Shown: positions 18,024 to 27,639 of the stretch, piece by piece | Numbering within the stretch: position 1 is the first letter of the stretch | Layout of the letters: each line of letters starts with the position of its first letter | Assembly (NCBI RefSeq): GCF_000018325.1 | Contig: NC_009922.1 | Span: 186,001 to 250,000, forward strand | Direction: 5' to 3' | Length of the DNA: 64,000 nucleotides | Origin: Alkaliphilus oremlandii OhILAs | GTDB taxonomy: Bacteria; Bacillota; Clostridia; Peptostreptococcales; Natronincolaceae | Made by a program: the position numbers and the translations under genes | Notes under the pieces: generated by a model | The model's input: the letters and a program-made list of their open reading frames with translations, nothing else | The model's database searches: none | Told to the model about the DNA's origin: nothing

Positions 18024-18350
18024 GAATGGGCCCCTTTATTTTGTGAATTTATTTTTTTATTCATGGTGGAACTGGTTGATTTATATAAGATATAAAACGC
18101 AAGATTTTTATATTCCTATTGTATAATAACACATTTTATACAATAAGGCATTTAAAAACAGATTAAAAAACGATTAAGAAAACCTTAAATCATTCAATAA
18201 AGAATCCGTTCTAAAGTATTCATTTATTTCCAATCCTGAGAATATGTTTATTTGATTTGGATACGATATTTAAATAGAAAAAACTTGGATTTTGTGGTAT
18301 ATTAGTTTACATATATAAATGCACAGGAGCATTATGAAAGGAGAGTCAAT
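18024..18350. other. Intergenic region between divergent genes
   Basis: This is AT-rich sequence between two divergently transcribed genes. The only candidate signal is TTGGAT (18285-18290), 17 bases, TACATA (18308-18313), a weak sigma-A-type promoter for glnS. No T-box, tRNA or small gene was recognised. Confidence 0.3.
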
Positions 18351-20003
18351 ATGGAAAATAAACCGACTGCATCAAACTTTATAAGGAACATTGTAGTCCA
18401 GGATTTAGAATCCGGCAAACATAAAGAGATTATTACACGTTTTCCACCAGAGCCAAACGGATATTTACATATCGGACATGCGAAGTCCATCGTTCTAAAC
18501 TTTGAGCTGGCCGATTCTTTTAATGGAAAAACGTATCTAAGATTTGATGATACAAACCCTGCGAAAGAAGATATTGAATATGTAGAGTCTATTAAAGAGG
18601 ATGTAAAGTGGCTGGGGTTTGAGTGGGAGGAGCTATTCTTTGCTTCCGATTACTTTGAAGAAATGTACAATCGTGCCGTGCTTTTAATAAAGAAGGGACT
18701 TGCTTACGTTTGCGATTTATCTGCTGAGGAAATCCGTGAATATAGAGGAACCTTAACCCAGGCTGGAAAAGAGAGCCCTTATAGAAATAGAAGCGTTGAG
18801 GAAAACTTAGATCTTTTCGATAGAATGAGAAAAGGGGAGTTTCAAGACGGGGAGAAGGTTCTAAGAGCAAAGATCGATATGGCATCTCCGAATATGAATA
18901 TGAGAGATCCTGTTATTTATCGTATCGTGCATGCAAGTCATCACAATACAGGAGACAAGTGGTGCATTTATCCGATGTATGACTATGCTCATCCCCTAGA
19001 GGACGCCATCGAAAAAATAACCCACTCTATATGCACCATGGAATTTGAAGATCATCGACCTCTATATAACTGGGTCGTTGAACAATGCGAAATGGAAGCG
19101 CAGCCACAGCAGATAGAGTTTGCTCGACTGAATATGACCAACACCGTAATGAGCAAAAGAAAGCTGAAGCAGCTTGTAGATGAAAATGTGGTAGATGGAT
19201 GGGATGACCCACGGATGCCGACGATTTCGGGTCTTAGAAGAAAAGGATATACCGCCAATGCGATCCGTAATTTCTGTAGAGAAATTGGGGTATCTAAGAA
19301 TCAAAGTGTTGTGGATGAGCAGATGTTAGAGCATTTTATCCGTCAAGATTTAAGTGAAATGGCACCTAGAACCATGGCTGTTCTTCGTCCGCTGAAGGTA
19401 GTGATTACAAATTATCCAGAAGGACAGACCGAAATGCTAGAGGCTGAGAATAACGCCGAAGATCCATCCATGGGTGTGCGCCAGATTCCTTTTTCTAGAG
19501 AAATCTATATTGAGCAAGATGATTTTATGGAAAACCCTCCTGCAAAATATTTTAGACTATTCCCTGGCAATGAAGTTCGCTTAAAGAATGCTTATTTTAT
19601 TAAGTGTAACGATGTAATCAAGGATGCAGATGGCAATGTTATTGAGATTCACTGTACCTACGATCCAGAGACAAAAAGTGGTACTGGGTTTACTGGAAGA
19701 AAGGTGAAGGGAACCATCCATTGGGTCGATGCTGCCAATGCAGTACCTGCTGAATTTAGATTATACGAGCCTTTGATCTTAGATGAAGAAGACGAAGATG
19801 ATAAGCATTTCTTAGAGCAAATCAATGAGAACTCTTTACAAATATTACAAGGCTTTGTTGAAGATAATATGAAGGACGTCAAGCCACAGGATAAATTCCA
19901 ATTCTTTAGACATGGATACTTCAATGTGGACCCGAAACACACTAAAGATGGAAAGTTGGTATTCAATAGAATCGTTTCTTTAAAAAGTTCATTTAAGCTG
20001 TAG
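18351..20003 (+). CDS. glnS: Glutaminyl-tRNA synthetase
   Basis: The product is 550 residues, the normal length of bacterial GlnRS. Class I motifs are present: PEPNGYLHIGHAKS with HIGH at residues 40-43, and MSKRK at 267-271 (KMSKS loop). The protein carries GlnRS-specific anticodon-binding beta-barrel sequence toward the C-terminus (LFPGNEVRLKNAYFIKC). It charges tRNA-Gln directly. Many Firmicutes instead use a non-discriminating GluRS plus GatCAB, so this gene is typical only of a subset of Clostridia. A GAAAGGAG site precedes the ATG. The gene stands alone. Confidence 0.97.
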   Translation: MENKPTASNFIRNIVVQDLESGKHKEIITRFPPEPNGYLHIGHAKSIVLNFELADSFNGKTYLRFDDTNPAKEDIEYVESIKEDVKWLGFEWEELFFASDYFEEMYNRAVLLIKKGLAYVCDLSAEEIREYRGTLTQAGKESPYRNRSVEENLDLFDRMRKGEFQDGEKVLRAKIDMASPNMNMRDPVIYRIVHASHHNTGDKWCIYPMYDYAHPLEDAIEKITHSICTMEFEDHRPLYNWVVEQCEMEAQPQQIEFARLNMTNTVMSKRKLKQLVDENVVDGWDDPRMPTISGLRRKGYTANAIRNFCREIGVSKNQSVVDEQMLEHFIRQDLSEMAPRTMAVLRPLKVVITNYPEGQTEMLEAENNAEDPSMGVRQIPFSREIYIEQDDFMENPPAKYFRLFPGNEVRLKNAYFIKCNDVIKDADGNVIEIHCTYDPETKSGTGFTGRKVKGTIHWVDAANAVPAEFRLYEPLILDEEDEDDKHFLEQINENSLQILQGFVEDNMKDVKPQDKFQFFRHGYFNVDPKHTKDGKLVFNRIVSLKSSFKL

Positions 20004-20027
20004 TTCTACGGTAAAAAGAACGTATAG

Positions 20028-20065
20028 AATAAGGGCCATTAAAAATTAATTTTAATGCCCTTATT
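20028..20065 (+). terminator. Terminator after glnS
   Basis: AATAAGGGC-C-ATTAAAA pairs with TTTTAATGCCCTTATT, with one bulged C. Confidence 0.75.
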
Positions 20066-20126
20066 GAATTTGAGGCAGATGTTGCGTATATAAAGGATAA
20101 TATTTTGGCTGATAGGAGGTAAGTAT

Positions 20127-21506
20127 TTGGAAATAGAAAATCAATTAACCCAGGGAAGCATATCAAAAGCCCTAATCAAACTAGCCCTTCCCATTATGGG
20201 GACTTCGTTTTTACAAACGGCCTATACCATTACAGATATGTTTTGGATCGGGAAAGTGGGAACGAAGGCAGCGGCGGCAGTAGGCACAGGAGGCTTTTTC
20301 ACTTGGCTTGCAATGGCGTTTATTATATTATCAAAGGTTGGCGCAGAAGTAGGCGTTGCCCAATCCATCGGTAGAAATGATATTGGTGAGGCAAAGCGAT
20401 ATATTAGGCATACGGTTCAACTCAATATATTTCTAGGGATTCTGTACAGCATCGTTTTAATTGTTTTTAAGAAATCTCTCATTGGATTCTTTAATTTAGG
20501 CGATGCGGAAGTAATCAGCATGGCAACAACTTACCTCGTAATTGTTTCCCTAGGCTTGGTATCTTATTTTATTAACCCTGTATTTACAGGAATTTTAAAT
20601 GGATATGGAGACAGTAAAACGCCATTTTACATCAATATGATCGGATTGGTGACCAACATAGTATTGGATCCTTTATTCATATTTGGATTCGGTCCGATTC
20701 CAGCTATGGGTGTAGCAGGGGCTGCACTAGCCACAGTTATCGCCCAAGTTGCTGTAACCTTTGCATTCATCATCAGAATTGTAGTTGCAAAGGATGAGCT
20801 TTTTAAGGAGATTGGATTTTTACAGGCACCGGATATGACCCATATGAGATATATCATCCGATTGAGTTTACCGGTTGCACTGCAAAATGCTCTATTCTCA
20901 ATTATTGCAATGTTCATTGCGAAGATCATTGCAAACTGGGGACCGACGCCCATTGCAGTTCAGAAAATCGGCTCTCAAATAGAAGCAATTTCTTGGATGA
21001 CAGCAGGAGGCTTTTCCACTGCGCTCAGTACATTTGTGGGACAGAATTACGGTGCCAATAAATGGGATCGTATCTATAAAGGATATTTCATTGCCATTGG
21101 TTTAGCCAGTATCGTCGGCCTTGGGGCAACCCTTTTACTGGTCTTCGGTGCAAATCCCGTGTTCTCTGTATTTTTATCAGAAGAAGAAGCTGTTGCTCAG
21201 GGAATTAATTATTTAAGAATCTTAGGATTTTCACAGTTATTTATGTGTGTAGAAATTACAACAGCAGGTGCCTTTAACGGTTTAGGAAAAACAGTACCAC
21301 CTTCAATTACAGGAATACTATTTAATGCACTTCGTATTCCAGCAGCCATTATACTTTCGGCTACGGTTTTAGATTTGGATGGCGTTTGGTGGAGCATCAG
21401 TATGACGAGTGTGTTTAAGGGGATAATCCTCACAAGCTGGTTTATTTTATTCCTTAAAAAACAAATGAAGCATTCACAGGATAAAAACATAGAGATTGCA
21501 CTATAG
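20127..21506 (+). CDS. MATE-family multidrug/cation efflux protein
   Basis: The product is 459 residues with 12 predicted membrane helices in two halves. MATE motifs are visible: PIMGTSFLQTAYTITDMFWIG at the start of the first half and SLPVALQNALFSIIAMFIA at the start of the second, with AVGTGGFFTW and GQNYGANKWDR. The family exports cationic drugs in exchange for Na+ or H+. It starts with TTG, about six bases after AGGAGG. It is monocistronic with terminators on both sides. Confidence 0.93.
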   Translation: MEIENQLTQGSISKALIKLALPIMGTSFLQTAYTITDMFWIGKVGTKAAAAVGTGGFFTWLAMAFIILSKVGAEVGVAQSIGRNDIGEAKRYIRHTVQLNIFLGILYSIVLIVFKKSLIGFFNLGDAEVISMATTYLVIVSLGLVSYFINPVFTGILNGYGDSKTPFYINMIGLVTNIVLDPLFIFGFGPIPAMGVAGAALATVIAQVAVTFAFIIRIVVAKDELFKEIGFLQAPDMTHMRYIIRLSLPVALQNALFSIIAMFIAKIIANWGPTPIAVQKIGSQIEAISWMTAGGFSTALSTFVGQNYGANKWDRIYKGYFIAIGLASIVGLGATLLLVFGANPVFSVFLSEEEAVAQGINYLRILGFSQLFMCVEITTAGAFNGLGKTVPPSITGILFNALRIPAAIILSATVLDLDGVWWSISMTSVFKGIILTSWFILFLKKQMKHSQDKNIEIAL

Positions 21507-21521
21507 GCATAGATTCTTCAC

Positions 21522-21544
21522 AAGCCACCCTAAAAGGGTGGCTT
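21522..21544 (+). terminator. Terminator after the MATE gene
   Basis: A GC-rich 10-bp stem AAGCCACCCT / AGGGTGGCTT has an AAA loop. A modest T-run (TAGTTTT) follows. Confidence 0.8.
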
Positions 21545-21678
21545 TAGTTTTGGAAAATAAGTTGTACAAAAAAGTGCAAAGAACTACGAGATATTGTAAA
21601 TACAATAGATAAAAGTTGTCTTATAATTAACAATAGGAATTGACAAAAAAATAACATGTTCTATAAGGAGGCAACTTT

Positions 21679-23163
21679 ATGAAAAATATGAAAAGAGTAA
21701 GCATTGCTTTATTGGCCATTATTTTATCTTTGTCAGCTGTTGGATGTGGAGATAAGAATATGGAAGGTGTAAATACAGGTAAAGCAAATAAAGCTGGACA
21801 AGAGGAAGTCTATGATGTAGTCGTAATTGGTGCTGGTGGTGCAGGGCTTTCTGCTGCAATCGAGATAAAAGGAGCAGGGGCTAGCGTAGTTGTGCTAGAA
21901 AAGATGGCATTCATAGGGGGAAATACATTGATATCTGGTGGGGAGCTAAATGCTCCAGAAACATGGATTCAAGAAAAGCTAGGGATTGAAGATAGTATAG
22001 ACCTTTATAAGGAAGATACATTAAAGGGTGGAGATCATCAAGCTGATGAAAAGCTGGTAACGGTTTTAGCCAACAATGCTCGTCAAGCAGTAGAGTGGCT
22101 GCGAGATACAGTGAATGTTTCGTTTAAAGAAGATTACCTAATGCAGTTTGGTGGACACTCTGTACCGAGAGCCGCATATCCTCAAGGTGGCTCTGGAAAT
22201 GAACTAATCGGTAAATTAGGGGCTAAAGCTGAAGAAATGAACATACCAGTAAGAAAACAAACAAAGGCAGAAGAGATCCTTGCAGATAAAGATGGCAAAG
22301 TTAATGGCGTAAGAGCAGTAGATAAGGATGGTAATGAAATTATATTTAAAGCAAACAAGGGCGTCATAGTAGCTACAGGTGGATTTGGCGCCAATGTTGA
22401 AATGAGAAAGCAGTATAACTCTGAATACGATGAGCGATATATGGAAACAGTTCAGCCAAGCTCTACTGGCGATGGAATTATTATGGCTCAGAAATTGGGG
22501 GCAGCTTTGGTAGGAATGGAAAATATTCAAACATACCCAACCTGCAACCCAGCAACAGGTATCTTATCCTATGTAGCAGATACTCGGTTCAATGGGGCGG
22601 TATTGATTAATAAAGAAGGAAACCGATTTGTTGAGGAGTTAGAACGACGTGATGTGATCTCTAAAGCTATTTTAGCTCAAACCGATGGCATGGGTTATTT
22701 AATTTGGGATACAACGATTAAAAACAATAGTCATATGGATGATTATATGGAAGAATTTAATCAGTTGGTTGCTCAAGGTATGCTTATTAAGGCGGATACA
22801 ATTGAAGAAGTGGCTCAATTTTTCGATATTAATGTAGAGCAACTAAAGCAAACCATAGAAAAATATAATCAATATGCTGTGAATGGAAAAGACGAAGATT
22901 TTAACCGCAGAGGTGAGATCATAGGTCTAACAGAAGCGCCTTACTATCTTCAGAAAGTAACCCCTGCGATACATCATACAATGGGTGGTTTAAAAATCGA
23001 TACAGAGGCAAGAGTAATAGATAATGAAGGGAACCCTATTCCTGGTTTATTTGCAGCTGGCGAGGTAACTGGAGGCATTCATGGTACGAATAGACTTGGT
23101 GGAAACGCAATTACAGATATTATTGTATTCGGAAGAATAGCAGCAGAAAGCGTGCTTAAATAA
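21679..23163 (+). CDS. FAD-dependent fumarate-reductase/flavocytochrome-c-family lipoprotein
   Basis: The product is 494 residues. An N-terminal lipoprotein signal (lipobox SAVGC, Cys23) indicates export and membrane anchoring. The FAD fold starts with VVVIGAGGAGLSAAIEI. Active-site landmarks of the fumarate-reductase flavoprotein family are visible: ELERRD (acid/base Arg region), HHTMGGL and HGTNRLGGNA near the end. No haem motif (CXXCH) or FMN-binding domain is present, so electrons must come from a separate carrier. Substrates in this family include fumarate, urocanate and other enoates, and this one is not determined. A two-component system directly downstream may control it. Confidence 0.88.
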   Translation: MKNMKRVSIALLAIILSLSAVGCGDKNMEGVNTGKANKAGQEEVYDVVVIGAGGAGLSAAIEIKGAGASVVVLEKMAFIGGNTLISGGELNAPETWIQEKLGIEDSIDLYKEDTLKGGDHQADEKLVTVLANNARQAVEWLRDTVNVSFKEDYLMQFGGHSVPRAAYPQGGSGNELIGKLGAKAEEMNIPVRKQTKAEEILADKDGKVNGVRAVDKDGNEIIFKANKGVIVATGGFGANVEMRKQYNSEYDERYMETVQPSSTGDGIIMAQKLGAALVGMENIQTYPTCNPATGILSYVADTRFNGAVLINKEGNRFVEELERRDVISKAILAQTDGMGYLIWDTTIKNNSHMDDYMEEFNQLVAQGMLIKADTIEEVAQFFDINVEQLKQTIEKYNQYAVNGKDEDFNRRGEIIGLTEAPYYLQKVTPAIHHTMGGLKIDTEARVIDNEGNPIPGLFAAGEVTGGIHGTNRLGGNAITDIIVFGRIAAESVLK

Positions 23164-23171
23164 ATAATTAA

Positions 23172-23210
23172 GAAAATCCCTATAAATATCTAATTTTATA
23201 GGGATTTTTC
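23172..23210 (+). terminator. Terminator after the FAD reductase gene
   Basis: GAAAATCCCTATAAA pairs with TTTATAGGGATTTTTC. Confidence 0.85.
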
Positions 23211-23294
23211 TTCATACATCTTTTGCAATGATACATCAAGGGATATAATTTAGTATGTAACCTTAATTCTTCCTATATAAATGAAAGGCGATTG

Positions 23295-25046
23295 GTGTCA
23301 ATTATGAAAACTCTAAGAGCAAAAATACTTTTATATTTTGCCACAGTCACTACCATCATGATTTTTCTATTGGTGGTATTGGTTCGGGGGCAAATAAAAA
23401 ATACAAATCTTCCATTAACAATCGACTTAAGCCAACAGATTATTACTGCAAAGTCTGGAGAGGTAGGGGCATGGATCAGACAGAGAATCGTTGAATTACA
23501 GGTACTAACAGAAAATGAAACCCTAATCTCCATGGATATGGATAAAATTAAGCCATATATGCGAAAAATGGATGAAAGTCACAATGAAGATTTTGAATCC
23601 TTTGCGATTATAACTTTAGATGGTCAGGCTTGGGTAACGAATGACACCTATATTGATGTAAATAATAGACCCTATTTTGAGGAAATAAAAGCAGGGAATT
23701 TAGATTACATCGTCAGTGATCCCATAATTTCTCGATCCAATGATGAGCCTATCGTTGTTATTATTCATGCTATAAGGGATGCATCTGGAAATCCTGTAGG
23801 ATATATTAATGGAGCGATCTATGTATCGAAACTATCTACCATTGCATCCGAGGTTAGGATGTATAATGGGCTCGCTTGGATATGTGATCGAAATGGACAG
23901 GTATTTACTACGGATGAAGAATATATCAATAAATCCTTTAACATATTTGAAAGTGAAGCTTATAGTTATGAAGGAGCAAAGCATATAGGGGGCAAAATGG
24001 TAGAGGGTATAGAAGGGATTGATAGAATACAGGATTCCAGAGGAAATAATATTATAGTTCTATACACGCCCATTCCCTATGCGGAAGGATGGTTCCTAGG
24101 GATTCATTTTCTTGAGAAGGACATGACACAGGATACGGATAAACTACTGCAAATGATTTTGGTTTTTGGTTTTTTCATTATTGCAAGTCTCATTGTCATT
24201 TCCCTATTTTTATCAGCATCTATAGTTAAGCCAGTTAAGGAGTTACAAGGGCTAATGAAGGATGTGGAGGGAGGCAATTTGGATATTGTCTATTCCAATC
24301 CTAGGGAGGACGAGATTGGTCAATTAGGAGAAGGTTTCAATAAAATGGTAGGTCAGATTAAGAACTTGATTCATACGGTGTATATAGAGCAGAAAAATAA
24401 AAGAGAAGCAGAGCTGAAAGCATTACAAGCTCAGATACAGCCTCATTTTCTATATAACACCTTGGATACGATCCAGTGGATGGCTTTAGAGCATCAAGCT
24501 CATGATATTGTTGATATGGTAGATGCCCTTACGAATTTATTTAGAATATCCTTAAGCGGAGGGGAGGAAATTATATCCTGTGCAGAGGAAATTAAGCATA
24601 TTGAAAGCTATTTATTTGTCCAAAAAGTGCGGTATGAAGATAAGCTAGAATATGAGATTATATGGGACGAGCAATTAAAAGAATGCAAGGTTTTAAAGCT
24701 TGTGATACAACCTTTGGTAGAGAATGCCATATACCATGGTATCAAAAGAAAGAAAGGGCCAGGTAGGATATTGATAATAGGCAGGATTCTAGGCAAAGAT
24801 ATGGAGGTAAGCGTCATCGATGATGGCATTGGTATAGAGCATAAAAAACGCTTACAGATTATGGACGTATTGGAAGGCAGAAGTAAAGGTGAAGGCACAG
24901 GCTATGGTATGTTTAATGTAAATGAAAGAATTAAGCTCATGTTTGGAGAAGAATATGGTATTCATATTACAAGTGAATATGGACAAGGTACAGAGGTAGT
25001 ACTGAGGCATCCACTGATTAATATGGATAATAAAGATATGGGCTAA
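23295..25046 (+). CDS. YesM/LytS-type sensor histidine kinase with extracytoplasmic Cache domain
   Basis: The product is about 583 residues. A first membrane helix is followed by an extracytoplasmic Cache-like sensor region (about residues 35-275, with WVTNDTYIDVNNRPYFEEIK), a second membrane helix (IILVFGFFIIASLIVIS-like), then HAMP. The His_kinase domain has LQAQIQPHFLYNTLD (phospho-acceptor His384), and the ATPase domain has NAIYHG and GYGMFNVNERI. Cache modules usually bind small carboxylates or amino acids. A GTG at 23295 is best spaced to AAAGG; an ATG at 23304 is the alternative. The partner response regulator follows. Confidence 0.92.
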   Translation: MSIMKTLRAKILLYFATVTTIMIFLLVVLVRGQIKNTNLPLTIDLSQQIITAKSGEVGAWIRQRIVELQVLTENETLISMDMDKIKPYMRKMDESHNEDFESFAIITLDGQAWVTNDTYIDVNNRPYFEEIKAGNLDYIVSDPIISRSNDEPIVVIIHAIRDASGNPVGYINGAIYVSKLSTIASEVRMYNGLAWICDRNGQVFTTDEEYINKSFNIFESEAYSYEGAKHIGGKMVEGIEGIDRIQDSRGNNIIVLYTPIPYAEGWFLGIHFLEKDMTQDTDKLLQMILVFGFFIIASLIVISLFLSASIVKPVKELQGLMKDVEGGNLDIVYSNPREDEIGQLGEGFNKMVGQIKNLIHTVYIEQKNKREAELKALQAQIQPHFLYNTLDTIQWMALEHQAHDIVDMVDALTNLFRISLSGGEEIISCAEEIKHIESYLFVQKVRYEDKLEYEIIWDEQLKECKVLKLVIQPLVENAIYHGIKRKKGPGRILIIGRILGKDMEVSVIDDGIGIEHKKRLQIMDVLEGRSKGEGTGYGMFNVNERIKLMFGEEYGIHITSEYGQGTEVVLRHPLINMDNKDMG

Positions 25047-25098
25047 GGAATATATCGGTGTTAAAAATCTTTAAACCAAATTGAAAGAAGTGAAATTT

Positions 25099-25860
25099 AT
25101 GTGGAAAGTGCTAATTGCAGATGATGAGCCTAAAATTAGAAAAGGTCTAAAAAAAATTCTTCAATCATTTAACTTAGATATAGAAATCGTTGCAGAAGCA
25201 GAGGATGGAGAAATCGCTCTTAATCTAGCCCAGGAACATAAACCTAATATCATCTTGGTGGATATTAATATGCCCTTTTTAAATGGACTGGGCTTTATTG
25301 AAAAGATTCGTGATTTTTTGCCAAACACAATGATCATTATTATTACTGGATATGATGAATTTTACTATGCTAAAAAAGCGATTCAATTACAGGTGTTTGA
25401 ATACCTGCTAAAGCCTGTAAATGCTACAGAATTAAAGGAAATTATGCTAAAAGTAATAACTCAACTACAAAAACTACCCAACAACCTAGATCGTATAGAG
25501 ACAAAAAATAAGGATGCAGAATATAGTCCCATTGTAATGGGGATTAAAAATTATATAGATGGAAATTACATGCAAGAAGACTTATCTATGCAGGAGGTGG
25601 CGGACCGGTTTGATATTAGTCTATCCTACTTAGGGAAGTTAATGAAGCACGAACTAGGAAAAACATTTATAGAATATTTAACGGAAGTAAGAATGGAGAG
25701 TGCTAAAAAAATACTCCAAGAAGAGAATATCAATATTAAAATTCATGAGGTGGCACAGTTAGTCGGATATAGCAGCCAACATTATTTTAGTAGGGTGTTT
25801 AAGAAAGAAATCGGAATAACGCCGATAGAGTACAAGCAGAACATAAAAATAGAACTGTAA
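25099..25860 (+). CDS. YesN/AraC-type response regulator
   Basis: The product is 253 residues. The receiver domain has the acidic pocket DDE (residues 8-10), phospho-acceptor Asp55 in ILVDINMPF, and Lys at the YLLKPVNA loop. The C-terminal AraC helix-turn-helix pair (VADRFDISLSYLGKLM and VAQLVGYSSQHYFSRVFKKE) binds DNA. It is coded just after the YesM-type kinase. The FAD reductase gene upstream is the nearest target candidate. An upstream TTG (25081) could extend it by six residues. Confidence 0.93.
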   Translation: MWKVLIADDEPKIRKGLKKILQSFNLDIEIVAEAEDGEIALNLAQEHKPNIILVDINMPFLNGLGFIEKIRDFLPNTMIIIITGYDEFYYAKKAIQLQVFEYLLKPVNATELKEIMLKVITQLQKLPNNLDRIETKNKDAEYSPIVMGIKNYIDGNYMQEDLSMQEVADRFDISLSYLGKLMKHELGKTFIEYLTEVRMESAKKILQEENINIKIHEVAQLVGYSSQHYFSRVFKKEIGITPIEYKQNIKIEL

Positions 25861-25922
25861 ATTAAATGGTATTAAAGGATGAAATATTGGATCAGGCTTT
25901 CCTACGAATACAGCCAAATTTA

Positions 25923-25956
25923 AAGCAGGGTAGAAAATTAGTTTTCTACCCTGCTT
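25923..25956. terminator. Bidirectional terminator between convergent genes
   Basis: AAGCAGGGTAGAAAA / TTTTCTACCCTGCTT is a 15-bp perfect stem with a TTAG loop. On the minus strand the hairpin includes the last codons and stop of the bactofilin gene. Confidence 0.85.
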
Positions 25957-26342
25957 GATTTTACTTCCTTTAAGTGATGCTTGGAATTCACTTCAGCTGA
26001 TGTCATTTTAGAATTGCCTTCAAAAACACCATTTTCATCAATGATTAAAGACTTTACAGAAATATCCCCTGTAATTTTACCCGTAGAAGTCAATCGGAGC
26101 TGTTCATGGGCCAAGATATTTCCTTTAATATGGCCACCTACAATGATATTGGATGCCGTAATATTGCCAACAACTTCGCAGGTATCCCCCACAAAGACGT
26201 CTCCCTTAACCTCTACATCCCCTTGAATCTTGCCGTCGATTCTCACCGTACCTTCCGCAGTTAAGGTTCCCTCAAAGGAAGTATTTTTACCAATCAGTGT
26301 GTCAAAGCTAGAAAAATCTGTGGTTTGCTTCTTGTTAAACAT
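25938..26342 (-). CDS. Bactofilin (polymer-forming cytoskeletal protein)
   Basis: The product is 134 residues. The repeating right-handed beta-helix pattern of the bactofilin (DUF583) domain is clear: TAEGTVRIDGKIQGDVEVKG, GNITASNIIVGGHIKGNI and GKITGDISVKSLIID repeat every about 17-18 residues. Bactofilins polymerise without nucleotides and position cell-wall enzymes. The gene lies 35 bases after an M23 peptidase gene on the same strand, a pairing seen in other bacteria where the bactofilin scaffolds the endopeptidase. Confidence 0.95.
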   Translation of the reverse strand: MFNKKQTTDFSSFDTLIGKNTSFEGTLTAEGTVRIDGKIQGDVEVKGDVFVGDTCEVVGNITASNIIVGGHIKGNILAHEQLRLTSTGKITGDISVKSLIIDENGVFEGNSKMTSAEVNSKHHLKEVKSSRVEN

Positions 26343-26377
26343 AATGAACCCCCTAGAAATGTATTTTAAAAAGAGAT

Positions 26378-27334
26378 CTATTGCTGTACCAGCGTTAATG
26401 GATTAACCGGTTCATTATGGAGGCGTACCTCAAAATGAACATGGGGCCCGGTGCTTCTTCCGGTGCTTCCGAGCTCTGCAATTGGCTGTCCTTTTTCTAC
26501 CCGATCCCCTACAGAAACGAGATTTTTTCTGTTGTGTGCATAGATGGATGTATAGCCGTATCCATGAGAAATCATGACGACTCTACCGTAGCTACCATTG
26601 TATCCGGAGAAGGTTACAACGCCACTGCCGGCTGCCACAATGCTGGAGCCTGAGTTGTTGGATATGTCCACACCGTTATGGAACTCTCTTTTTCTCCTGT
26701 TGGTAGGAGAAGTACGATATCCAAAAGGGGAGGATATTCTACCGGCGTTGGGGATTAAATTTGGCAGCGCATCCAGATATTCTAGCTGCTGTTCGACGCT
26801 GGAAATAAGACTTTGCATATTTTCTTTTTCCTTCTCAATCAATTCTGTCAAGAAGTTGATTTCCTCTTCGTAGTTATCGGAAGAGAAGATGGGCCCTTGA
26901 GCAGAGCGAGACACGGCTACATAGCTATCGGAATAAGGAAGCAGTGTGTCTACAGTATCCACAGGTGTTGACTCGTCGCTGCTATTTAAGCCCACCATAT
27001 TTAACACTTGGCTTTGAACCTTATTTAAATCTGCCAACTTTTCATCGACTTTAACGGCGTAGCCTCTTAACTCAGCAATTTCATGTTTTTGATTTTCATT
27101 CTCTAGCTTTAGCACACTGAGCTCACTATGTGCAAGGGCAAGTTTTTGATTCGTATGAAAATAACCGAAAGAAAATAAAAGTGCACTGAATATGATACAG
27201 ATGAAGGATATGCCGATTATTTTAAAAGAAAACTTGGGTATAGAAAATTGAAAGATTTTGCCTGACGAATTGGGCAGGATCATAAAGGTCAAACTTGACC
27301 TTGTTTTGTTTTGAATGTGCTTCATTTTCTTCAT
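26378..27334 (-). CDS. M23 (LytM-type) murein metalloendopeptidase with coiled coil
   Basis: The product is about 318 residues. A cytoplasmic N-terminus and one membrane helix (FKIIGISFICIIFSALLFS) precede a coiled coil (about residues 65-110). The C-terminal LytM domain has the zinc ligands in FHNGVDISN (HxxxD), and HVHFEVRLH closes the active site. It should cleave peptide crosslinks in peptidoglycan from the membrane surface. The ATG at 27334 has AGGGGG ten bases upstream. A 12-residue longer start is possible but lacks a ribosome binding site. It is cotranscribed with bactofilin. Confidence 0.92.
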   Translation of the reverse strand: MKKMKHIQNKTRSSLTFMILPNSSGKIFQFSIPKFSFKIIGISFICIIFSALLFSFGYFHTNQKLALAHSELSVLKLENENQKHEIAELRGYAVKVDEKLADLNKVQSQVLNMVGLNSSDESTPVDTVDTLLPYSDSYVAVSRSAQGPIFSSDNYEEEINFLTELIEKEKENMQSLISSVEQQLEYLDALPNLIPNAGRISSPFGYRTSPTNRRKREFHNGVDISNNSGSSIVAAGSGVVTFSGYNGSYGRVVMISHGYGYTSIYAHNRKNLVSVGDRVEKGQPIAELGSTGRSTGPHVHFEVRLHNEPVNPLTLVQQ

Positions 27335-27639
27335 ATGGAAAAAACCCCCTAAAAACTTTGAGACAAGCATAGCTGATATATTTTATTCTACATAAAAAAT
27401 GAAACTCCTCTAAAAAAACATATTGCATATTTATTTGTTCGAATGTATAATAACTCAATAAGGTGCATATAAATTAAATTATATTTAGAACCCATATGCA
27501 AATAAAAATACAAACCTAATGGCGGTTTTTAAACGTTAAAGCGCTAAGAAGGCATAGAGAACTTATGGAGTTTTGAAGATGGAGGCCCTAAATATAGTAC
27601 ATTTATATGAATAAATATTTAAAAAGGGAGGAAAAGAAA

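Noticed and set aside
21640..21667. TTGACA and TATAAG near the FAD reductase gene looked like a sigma-A promoter
   Set aside because: Transcription would begin downstream of the AAGGAGG ribosome binding site, so it cannot be the functional promoter.
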